Shown piece by piece: positions 1 through 6,536 of a stretch of 8,148 nucleotides of DNA. Location: positions 1-8,148 of the forward strand of contig DATDCY010000345.1 in the NCBI GenBank assembly GCA_036524115.1, written 5' to 3'. The translations under genes were made by a program, and so were the position numbers. The stretch comes from a bacterium. Its GTDB lineage: Bacteria > JAUVQV01 > DATDCY01. How positions within the stretch are numbered: position 1 is the first letter of the stretch; the number at the start of each line of letters is the position of its first letter. Below the pieces are notes generated by a model, which saw nothing but the letters and a program-made list of their open reading frames with translations, was not told the DNA's origin and did no database searches.

Positions 1-907
1 GCAGCAGCCGGCCGAGCGCGGGCAGCTCGAGGACGTACACGTCCAGGTCGCGGGCCGGCCCGGTGAGCTCCTGCAGGCCCGCGAAGGCCGCGGCGAACCG
101 CGCGGCCGTCGCCGGCGGCAGGACCCCCTTGAGCTGGCCGAGCGCCGAGCGGGTGCGGCGCACCGCGACGCGCACGTCGTGCAGGAACTCCGGGTCGGTG
201 TCGGCGCGCACGCCGGGGAGGTTGGCCTCGAGCGTGCCCAGCAGGTGCAGCAGCAGCGCCCTCGCGGCGTCGCGCGCCGGCGCGGCCGGATCGAGCGGGA
301 CGCGGACCTTGCCCGAGTAGTCCCGGGGCGCGCGGCCGAGCGGCTCGAGCAGCGCGGCGACCGTATCCGCCGGGGCCGGCTCGACATCGGGCCAGGCCGC
401 TGCCAGAGCGCGCAGCGGCGCGGCCTGGGCGGTGTCGGGCGTGACCAGCGCCGGGCGCAGCGGCAGGCACGGCTCGGCGCCTGGCGCCGCGACCAGCGCG
501 GCCTCGTGCGAGAGGACCAGCGGCTGCGCCCGGCCGGAGACCGTCAGTTCGAGGCGCGTCACCGTGACGCTGCCCGTTGCCAGCGGCAGCAGCGCGCGCG
601 GTTCGACGAGCGGCGCGAGACGCTCGCGGAGCGTGCCGGGTGGCAGGTCGCGGATCCAGCGCGGCACGCCGCCGGTGCGCGCGGCGGCGAGCGGCCGTCC
701 CCCCTGGAGGGGCCTCAGGCGCAGGTGCGGCGGCGGACCGCCGGCCGCGTCCAGCCGCACGCCGGCGCGGTGCAGCCGCCAGTCGAAGGTGTCGAGCAGC
801 GTGATCCGCTCGGTGCGCGCGCCCGCGACGCGCACGTGCCCCAGCGGCGCGAGGCGCTCGGCCAGCTCCTCGACGCCCAGCCCGGCGGGGAGAACGTGGA
901 CGGCCAT
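1..907 (-). CDS. CYTH-like N-terminal domain plus CHAD domain protein (3' end outside window)
   Basis: The open frame runs from ATG at 907 leftwards to the window edge, giving 302 residues with no stop, so the C-terminal part is missing. CHAD domains are helical, carry conserved histidines and basic residues, and bind polyphosphate. Here the CHAD start is visible at about residues 208-302, with the motif FLHDVRVAVRRTRSAL (H243 and the Arg cluster R246-R253) and a later RDLDVYV. Residues ~1-160 resemble a degenerate CYTH/triphosphate-tunnel domain: LLDTFDWRLHRAGVRL at 37-52 matches the usual 'DT-d-rL-aGv-L' strand pair. The N-terminal ExExK metal-binding motif of active CYTH enzymes is not seen, so this half is probably not a working triphosphatase. 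The start lies 3 bp after the ppk1 stop (TGA CGG ATG) with no Shine-Dalgarno of its own in the gap, which implies translational coupling. CHAD genes next to ppk are a known pattern. The domain call is firm; the exact role (polyP binding or granule association) is inferred. Confidence 0.85.
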   Translation of the reverse strand, partial: MAVHVLPAGLGVEELAERLAPLGHVRVAGARTERITLLDTFDWRLHRAGVRLDAAGGPPPHLRLRPLQGGRPLAAARTGGVPRWIRDLPPGTLRERLAPLVEPRALLPLATGSVTVTRLELTVSGRAQPLVLSHEAALVAAPGAEPCLPLRPALVTPDTAQAAPLRALAAAWPDVEPAPADTVAALLEPLGRAPRDYSGKVRVPLDPAAPARDAARALLLHLLGTLEANLPGVRADTDPEFLHDVRVAVRRTRSALGQLKGVLPPATAARFAAAFAGLQELTGPARDLDVYVLELPALGRLL

Positions 908-910
908 CCG

Positions 911-3130
<2,220 letters not shown>

Positions 3131-3134
3131 GCCG

Positions 3135-3140
3135 ACCTCC
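3135..3140 (-). promoter_or_regulatory. Ribosome binding site of ppk1
   Basis: GGAGGT on the minus strand lies 4 nt before ATG 3130. It decides the ppk1 start against the much longer upstream open frame. Confidence 0.8.
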
Positions 3141-3195
3141 GGGGCCCGCGGACCAGCGGCCGCGCCCCGCGCGCGACCTCGGTCCGGGATAGAAC

Positions 3196-3204
3196 AGTAT
3201 ACCA
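3196..3204 (-). promoter_or_regulatory. Probable sigma-70 extended -10 promoter of ppk1
   Basis: The minus strand reads TGGTATACT, an extended -10 (TGn) joined to TATACT (5 of 6 to consensus). This is a rare AT-containing word in a very GC-rich gap. No good -35 lies 16-18 bp upstream, as is common for extended -10 promoters. The predicted transcript start near 3189 leaves a leader of about 60 nt that carries the GGAGGT site. Prediction from sequence only. Confidence 0.55.
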
Positions 3205-3264
3205 GCGCGCACGGGAGCGGCGCGGCTGCCCACGCCGCGGCGGGCGTGCCCGGGGCGACGCGCC

Positions 3265-3292
3265 TTGACCGCCGCGGACCGTGTGCTAGTCT
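3265..3292 (+). promoter_or_regulatory. Probable sigma-70 promoter of the ppk2a-ppk2b pair
   Basis: TTGACC (3265-3270) is followed after 16 bp by TAGTCT (3287-3292) within TGTGCTAGTCT. The -35 matches TTGACA at 5 of 6 positions. The -10 keeps the key T, A and final T. The expected transcript start is at about 3299-3300, only 2-3 nt before ATG 3302. The region just upstream of the ATG lacks a Shine-Dalgarno, which agrees with a leaderless or nearly leaderless mRNA. Confidence 0.5.
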
Positions 3293-3301
3293 GAAGCCCC
3301 G

Positions 3302-4075
3302 ATGCTCGAGAAGATCGACCTCACCCTGGCCGTGCCGAAGGCGGCGTACCGCCGGCGCATCGTCCACCTGCAGGCGCGCCTCTACGACCTGGTGCACGCG
3401 GCCTTCCAGCGCCAGATACCGGCGATGATCGTCTTCGAGGGCTGGGCCGCGGCCGGCAAGGGCGGGACGATCAACACGCTCACGGAGCGGCTCGACCCGC
3501 GCGGGGTGCGCGTCGTGCCGCTCTCGCCGCCGCGCACCTCGGAGAAGCGCTACCCCTGGATGTGGCGCTACTGGCAGCGGATCCCGGCCTACGGGCAGAC
3601 GATCATCTACGACACGTCGTGGTACCGGCGCGTGCTCATCGACCGCGTCGGCAAGAACGTGAAGAAGGGCGTCTGGCAGGCGGCGTACCAGGACATCGTC
3701 GAGTTCGAGGCGATGCTCGGGACCGAGGGGACGCTCATCCGCAAGTTCTGGCTGCACATCAGCCGCGGGGAGCAGAAGCGGCGCTTCCGCAAGCTGCTCG
3801 GCTCGAAGCTGACGGCGTGGCAGGTGACCGAGGAGGACTCGGCCCAGCACGAGGCCTGGGGAAAGTACGCGGGGGCGGTCGAGGAGATGCTCGCCCGCAC
3901 CGACTTCCCGCACGCGCCGTGGGTCATCGTCGAGGCCACCGACCGTTACCACACGCGGATCAAGGTCTTCGAGGAGATCATCCGCGCCTTCGAGGAGCGC
4001 CTCGCCGCGCACGTGCCGCCCCCGCGCCCCGGCGCGACGCGTGCGCCGAAACGGGAGCGACGCCGTGGTCTTTGA
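3302..4075 (+). CDS. PPK2-family protein, N-terminal-half equivalent of polyP:AMP phosphotransferase, active site altered
   Basis: This 257-residue protein is a single PPK2 (P-loop) domain of the family that transfers phosphate from polyphosphate to nucleotides. The Walker A loop is G47-W-A-A-A-G-K53-G-G; canonical PPK2 has Asp where A49 stands. The Walker B-like motif is IIYDTSWYRRVLIDRV (D104), with Thr105 in place of the usual Arg of DRSWY. The lid region (~160-186) reads TEEDSAQHEAW rather than TEEDWRNRxKW. The remaining fold markers are present: EFE..L...GTLIRKFWLHIS at 134-154 and APWVIVEATDRYHTRIKV at 205-222. By order and likeness it matches the first, degenerate domain of two-domain class II PPK2/PAP proteins. 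The C-terminus (~238-257) is Pro/Arg-rich, like a linker. It overlaps ppk2b by about 11 bp. ATG 3302 was chosen because the alignment of both tandem genes begins just after it (KIDLTLAVPKAAY). A catalytic role is doubtful; a structural or regulatory subunit is my inference. Confidence 0.85.
   Translation: MLEKIDLTLAVPKAAYRRRIVHLQARLYDLVHAAFQRQIPAMIVFEGWAAAGKGGTINTLTERLDPRGVRVVPLSPPRTSEKRYPWMWRYWQRIPAYGQTIIYDTSWYRRVLIDRVGKNVKKGVWQAAYQDIVEFEAMLGTEGTLIRKFWLHISRGEQKRRFRKLLGSKLTAWQVTEEDSAQHEAWGKYAGAVEEMLARTDFPHAPWVIVEATDRYHTRIKVFEEIIRAFEERLAAHVPPPRPGATRAPKRERRRGL
4053..4057 (+). promoter_or_regulatory. Ribosome binding site of ppk2b inside the end of ppk2a
   Basis: GGGAG lies 7 nt before GTG 4065, within the last codons of the upstream gene. 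It favours GTG 4065 over the in-frame GTG 4041, which has no comparable site before it. Confidence 0.6.
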
Positions 4076-4820
4076 CCGGGTCGATCTGAAACTGCGCCTC
4101 AAGCGCCCGGCGTACGAGCGCGAACTCAAGGCGCTCCAGAACCGGCTGCACCTGCTCGGGTACCGCGTCTACCTCGAGAAGCGCCCCGTGGTGATCGTGT
4201 TCGAGGGGCCGGACGCGGCGGGGAAGGGCGGCGCCATCAAGCGCCTCACGCAGAACCTGGACCCGCGCGGCTATGTGGTCTGGCCGATCGCGGCGCCCCA
4301 CGGCGACGACCGGGAGCGGCACTATCTGTACCGCTTCTGGCGGCGTCTGCCGGAGGACGGGCAGATCGCGATCTTCGACCGTTCGTGGTACGGGCGGGTG
4401 CTCGTGGAGCGCGTCGAGGGCTACTGCTCGGCCGACGCCTGGGCGCGGGCGTACTCCGAGATCAACCAGTTCGAGCGCCAGCTCCTGGACCACGGCACGA
4501 CGGTGATCAAGTTCTGGATGCACATCTCCAAGGACGAGCAGCTCCGGCGGTTCCGCGAGCGCGAGCGCATCCACTACAAGTCCTGGAAGATCACGCAGGA
4601 GGACTGGCGCAACCGCGGCCGCTGGGAGGACCACCTGCAGGCGGCGGACGAGATGATCCTCAAGACGAGCACGCACCGCGCCCCCTGGACCATCGTCGAG
4701 GCCAACGACAAGCTCCACGCGCGGGTCAAGGTGCTGCGCACGGTCGAGGAGGTCCTGCGCGCCGACCTCGAGCGCGGCAACGGCCGGCCGCGCGGCCGCG
4801 CAAAGGACGCCGGCGCCTGA
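4065..4820 (+). CDS. PPK2-family polyphosphate kinase, catalytic half of polyP:AMP phosphotransferase type
   Basis: The protein has 251 residues from GTG 4065. It contains a complete PPK2 domain with all key motifs: Walker A loop EGPDAAGKGGAI (D50, K54), Walker B-like IFDRSWYGRVLVERVEGY (D105, R106), the KFWMHISKDEQLRRF segment (149-163), lid and following motif YKSWKITQEDWRNRGRW (171-187), and APWTIVEANDKLHARVKVLRT (207-226). These closely match the C-terminal, catalytic domain of two-domain class II PPK2 enzymes (Pseudomonas/Acinetobacter polyP:AMP phosphotransferase), which make ADP from AMP and polyphosphate. Single-domain class I or III substrates (ADP, or AMP and ADP) cannot be excluded by eye. 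The gene overlaps ppk2a by 11 bp in the +1 frame, implying coupled translation and perhaps a heteromer. The stop at 4818-4820 is 4 bp from the stop of the convergent kinase gene. Confidence 0.92.
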   Translation: MVFDRVDLKLRLKRPAYERELKALQNRLHLLGYRVYLEKRPVVIVFEGPDAAGKGGAIKRLTQNLDPRGYVVWPIAAPHGDDRERHYLYRFWRRLPEDGQIAIFDRSWYGRVLVERVEGYCSADAWARAYSEINQFERQLLDHGTTVIKFWMHISKDEQLRRFRERERIHYKSWKITQEDWRNRGRWEDHLQAADEMILKTSTHRAPWTIVEANDKLHARVKVLRTVEEVLRADLERGNGRPRGRAKDAGA

Positions 4821-4824
4821 GCGC

Positions 4825-5457
4825 TTAGCTCTCCGAAAGGTGGCGGCGCAGAGTGGTCAGGACGTCCGCCTGGTGCGCGAGGTCGGCCACGAAGTCCAGC
4901 CGGTCCGCATCGAGCACGAGCACCGGCGAGAGGCGCCAGCGGCCGATCCAGCCGCGGTAGAGCCGGTTGAGCCCGCGGAGGTAGGCCGGGTCGAGCCCGC
5001 GCTCCGAGGGGCGGCCGCGCAGCGCGATGCGCCGGCGCTGCGTGCGCACCGATGACTTGAGGTAGATCAGCAGATCCGGCGGCGGCAGCGCGTCGCGGAT
5101 GGTGCGGTAGAGGGCGAGGTACGTCTCGTACTCGCGCCGCGGGAAGAGGCCGCGCTCGGCGAGGTGGGCGGCGAAGACCTCGGCGTCCTCGTGGATCGTG
5201 CGGTCGAGCACGGCGGGCCGGTCGAGGTGGCCGATCTCGCGGTGCGCCCGGAACTTGCGGGCGAGGAACCAGACCTGGGCGGGGAAGGCGTAGGCCGGCA
5301 TGTCGCGGTAGAAGTCGTCGAGGAAGGGATTGTCGTCGTTCTTCTCGTAGAACGGGTGCATGCCGAAGCGCTCCTGCAGGAAGCGGATGAGGCTCGACTT
5401 GCCCGCGCCGATGCTCCCGGCGACGGCGATGAAGTGAGTCTGCCGCTGCGCGCCCAT
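4825..5457 (-). CDS. Deoxynucleoside kinase family protein (deoxyadenosine/deoxyguanosine kinase type)
   Basis: This 210-residue protein has the usual length of bacterial dAK/dGK. Such enzymes phosphorylate deoxynucleosides with ATP to give dNMPs in cytosolic nucleotide salvage. The P-loop is GSIGAGKSS at residues 14-22. E38 with NDDNPFLDDFY (40-50) matches the catalytic Glu and substrate-lid motif. Q61 in QVWFLARKF fits the base-contacting Gln. LDRTIHEDAEVF (84-95) is the DRS-like motif with Thr for Ser. The ATP lid is RRRIALRGR (141-149), followed by the family's YLRGLNRLYRGWI. Substrate preference cannot be read from the sequence. ATG 5457 places the first beta strand and P-loop correctly. 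Only a weak purine stretch (GGGG) precedes it, so initiation may be weak or near-leaderless. The gene converges on ppk2b with a 4-bp gap and is divergent to the small basic ORF. Confidence 0.93.
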   Translation of the reverse strand: MGAQRQTHFIAVAGSIGAGKSSLIRFLQERFGMHPFYEKNDDNPFLDDFYRDMPAYAFPAQVWFLARKFRAHREIGHLDRPAVLDRTIHEDAEVFAAHLAERGLFPRREYETYLALYRTIRDALPPPDLLIYLKSSVRTQRRRIALRGRPSERGLDPAYLRGLNRLYRGWIGRWRLSPVLVLDADRLDFVADLAHQADVLTTLRRHLSES

Positions 5458-5466
5458 GCCGCCCCG

Positions 5467-5495
5467 AGCATAGTGCGAACGGCGGCCGATCGCCA
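5467..5495 (-). promoter_or_regulatory. Possible weak promoter of the deoxynucleoside kinase gene
   Basis: On the minus strand TGGCGA (5495-5490) is followed after 17 bp by TATGCT (5472-5467). The -10 matches 4 of 6 and the -35 only 3 of 6. A transcript from here would start within a few bases of ATG 5457. Tentative. Confidence 0.25.
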
Positions 5496-5503
5496 GAGTC
5501 CCC

Positions 5504-5532
5504 TATGCAAGGGGGGCGAAATCGTGTATAAG
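5504..5532 (+). promoter_or_regulatory. Possible promoter of the small basic ORF
   Basis: TATAAG (5527-5532) is a good -10. The hexamer TATGCA lies 17 bp upstream (5504-5509) as a weak -35. The predicted start near 5539 leaves a leader of about 25 nt carrying the AGGAGG site. Confidence 0.45.
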
Positions 5533-5548
5533 ATGCGCTCTTTGAACG

Positions 5549-5554
5549 AGGAGG
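5549..5554 (+). promoter_or_regulatory. Strong ribosome binding site of the small basic ORF
   Basis: A full-consensus AGGAGG is followed by a 9-nt spacer and then ATG 5564. It is the strongest Shine-Dalgarno in the window and the main evidence that the short ORF is translated. Confidence 0.75.
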
Positions 5555-5563
5555 ACCCAGACG

Positions 5564-5674
5564 ATGAAGGCCAGCCCGAAGAACCGCGCGAAGACGAGCC
5601 GCCGCAAGGCCGCCCGGCTCAAGAAGCACCGCAAGGCCCGGCTGCGCGTCTCGCGCGGCGAACAGAAGTTCTAA
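5564..5674 (+). CDS. Small, highly basic protein of unknown function (36 aa)
   Basis: The translation begins MKASPKNRAKTSRRKAARL and ends SRGEQKF. It holds 8 Lys, 8 Arg and 1 His against a single Glu in 36 residues. There is no signal peptide or membrane segment; residues ~12-29 would form a very basic helix. Evidence for a real gene is the AGGAGG site, a plausible -10 (TATAAG) at a sensible distance, and a position in an otherwise unexplained gap. Such composition is typical of proteins that bind rRNA or other polyanions. The RRK..RLKKHRKARLR core loosely recalls the tiny COX24/bS22-like ribosomal proteins, but I do not recognise the family with confidence. Given the nearby polyP genes, polyphosphate is another conceivable ligand; that is speculation. 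The last base of its TAA is the first base of a long palindromic element, so its C-terminus may have been set by that insertion. Confidence 0.65.
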   Translation: MKASPKNRAKTSRRKAARLKKHRKARLRVSRGEQKF

Positions 5675-5798
5675 CAGACCGCCCATAAGGGCCCGTCTGC
5701 GGCGTTGCGCTCCTACCGCCTTACTGCGACGGGCACCAGCCCGTCTCATGCGGCGGAGCGTCGCGCGCCTTGCATCCGGACCCTTCTGAGCGGTCTGT
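5674..5798. repeat. ~125-bp imperfect palindromic element (REP/MITE-like)
   Basis: The ends are a perfect 9-bp inverted repeat, ACAGACCGC (5674-5682) and GCGGTCTGT (5790-5798). Further inward, AAGGG..CCG..TGC on the left pairs with GCA..CGG..CCCTT on the right, then CGCTCC (5708-5713) with GGAGCG (5755-5760). In the centre GACGGGC (5728-5734) and GCCCGTC (5739-5745) form a 7-bp stem with the 4-base loop ACCA. The outer and central centres coincide at about 5736, so the whole unit folds as one long hairpin. It has no coding capacity. It resembles the dispersed hairpin repeats seen between genes in many high-GC and deltaproteobacterial genomes. It fills the space between two convergent stop codons and may also stop or process transcripts, though no T-run follows. 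Confidence 0.7.
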
Positions 5799-5801
5799 AG
5801 T

Positions 5802-6479
5802 TCAGTCCTGATTCCTTCCGGGGCTGTTGAACCAGCCGCGCAGGACCCCGAGCTCCCGCAGCAGCGCCCCCCGCAGGCGCTCGCGCTGCGCCGGCGCGAG
5901 CGCGGCCTCGTGCACGTGCAGCTCGATGCCCGGGGCGGCTTCGAGCCGGTGCCAGGCGCCGAGGTCCGCCGCAGCGGCGGGCGCGTCAATGTCCGGCGTC
6001 GGGCCGGGCAGGGCATCGCGGGCGCCGGCTGCCGCCGGCTCGCGCGTGATTGCAGCCCCTGCCTGTCGCCCGCGGTCCACCGGCACCTTGCGGTCGTCGC
6101 GCACGAGGCCGCGGTGCGCCCAGTTCGCGGAGGCGATCTCAGGGATGAGCTGCTCGAGATCCCGGTTGCCAGCGTTTTCCACAAGTGCACGGATCTTGCG
6201 CAGCGGAAGGTAGTGGGACTGCAGGTACTTTATCACCAGGATTTGCAGCAGGTGACGGTAACCGTAGAGGGCTTGCTGGCGATCTCGTCCCACTGGCTTG
6301 TCCACAAGGCCCTGCCCTGTGTAGAACCTGATCGTCCTCTCTGTGGGAACCGTCGTCACCCGGTACCTCGTCTGCTCGGGAGCGATCAGGGGAAGCTGCT
6401 CTTCCAGTATCGCGATGAGCTGCTGCAGCGTGAATGACGTCTCTCCGCGGTGGCGATGAAACGATCTGACGATTGCCAT
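5802..6479 (-). CDS. MerR-type transcriptional regulator with unusual N- and C-terminal regions
   Basis: The 225-residue protein carries a MerR-like winged helix: ERTIRFYTGQGLVDKP (47-62) matches the 'RTIRYYE..GLL.P' recognition segment, and YGYRHLLQILVIKYLQ (72-87) with LPLRKIRAL (91-99) the wing and following helices. Unlike ordinary MerR proteins, which start directly with helix-turn-helix, a ~30-residue stretch (TLQQLIAILEEQLP, then a loop to VTTVPTER) comes before the recognition helix. Residues ~125-170 are Ala/Pro/Arg-rich linker. The end (AWHRLEAAPGIELHVHEAAL, 175-194, then a helix) looks like a small effector domain I cannot name; there is no MerR-type metal-binding Cys cluster (no Cys at all). 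ATG 6479 has no Shine-Dalgarno and lies 7 bp past its own -10, suggesting a leaderless transcript. A palindrome in that promoter points to autoregulation. Its targets are unknown; divergent rarA is one candidate. Confidence 0.8.
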   Translation of the reverse strand: MAIVRSFHRHRGETSFTLQQLIAILEEQLPLIAPEQTRYRVTTVPTERTIRFYTGQGLVDKPVGRDRQQALYGYRHLLQILVIKYLQSHYLPLRKIRALVENAGNRDLEQLIPEIASANWAHRGLVRDDRKVPVDRGRQAGAAITREPAAAGARDALPGPTPDIDAPAAAADLGAWHRLEAAPGIELHVHEAALAPAQRERLRGALLRELGVLRGWFNSPGRNQD

Positions 6480-6485
6480 TGAATC

Positions 6486-6514
6486 TATATACTGTCGACA
6501 GTATCTTCTGTCAA
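6486..6514 (-). promoter_or_regulatory. Promoter of the MerR-type regulator gene
   Basis: On the minus strand, a perfect -35 TTGACA (6514-6509) is followed after 17 bp by TATATA (6491-6486); read with a 19-bp spacer, the -10 is TATAGA (6489-6484). A 19-bp spacer is the hallmark of MerR-activated promoters, so both readings deserve note. The start would fall at or next to ATG 6479. Confidence 0.7.
6489..6504. promoter_or_regulatory. 16-bp perfect palindromic operator inside the promoter spacer
   Basis: ATACTGTCGACAGTAT is its own reverse complement over all 16 bases. It sits between the -35 and -10 of the regulator gene, exactly where MerR-family dimers bind to remodel the promoter. It is most likely the binding site of the regulator encoded immediately downstream (inference). 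Confidence 0.7.
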
Positions 6515-6536
6515 TTTTAATCTCAGTAGATTCAAT

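Larger units (their letters stand above)
6478..6536. repeat. Nested 10-bp inverted repeat around the operator
   Basis: ATTGAATCTA (6478-6487) and TAGATTCAAT (6527-6536) are perfect reverse complements 39 bp apart. They enclose the 16-bp palindrome, though the two centres differ (6507 against 6496.5). The left arm overlaps the start codon and -10 of the regulator gene. It could be a second binding site or an accident of the AT-rich patch. Confidence 0.5.

Noticed and set aside
4041-4064. GTG 4041 as the ppk2b start
   Set aside because: No ribosome site precedes it and the added residues (MRRNGSDA) have no counterpart in the family; GTG 4065 has GGGAG at 7 nt.
3131-4129. Upstream 333-codon extension of the ppk1 frame
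   Set aside because: It runs antisense through the PPK2 genes and the divergent promoter region; PPK1 homology begins after ATG 3130, which has GGAGGT.
5674-5798. The hairpin as a rho-independent terminator
   Set aside because: The central stem is strong but no T-run follows on either strand; the size and perfect ends fit a repeat element better. A secondary role in transcript ending stays possible.
5790-5820. GTAGTTCAGTCCTGATTCC as part of a tRNA (T-loop-like GTTCAGTCC)
   Set aside because: No acceptor, D-arm or anticodon arm can be assembled around it; it is the end of the palindrome plus the regulator's stop region.
4574-6190. A 538-codon minus-strand ORF over ppk2b, the kinase and the small ORF
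   Set aside because: Its translation is repetitive Arg/Ser/Pro/Ala and it crosses the hairpin element; the deoxynucleoside kinase is in another frame with real motifs.
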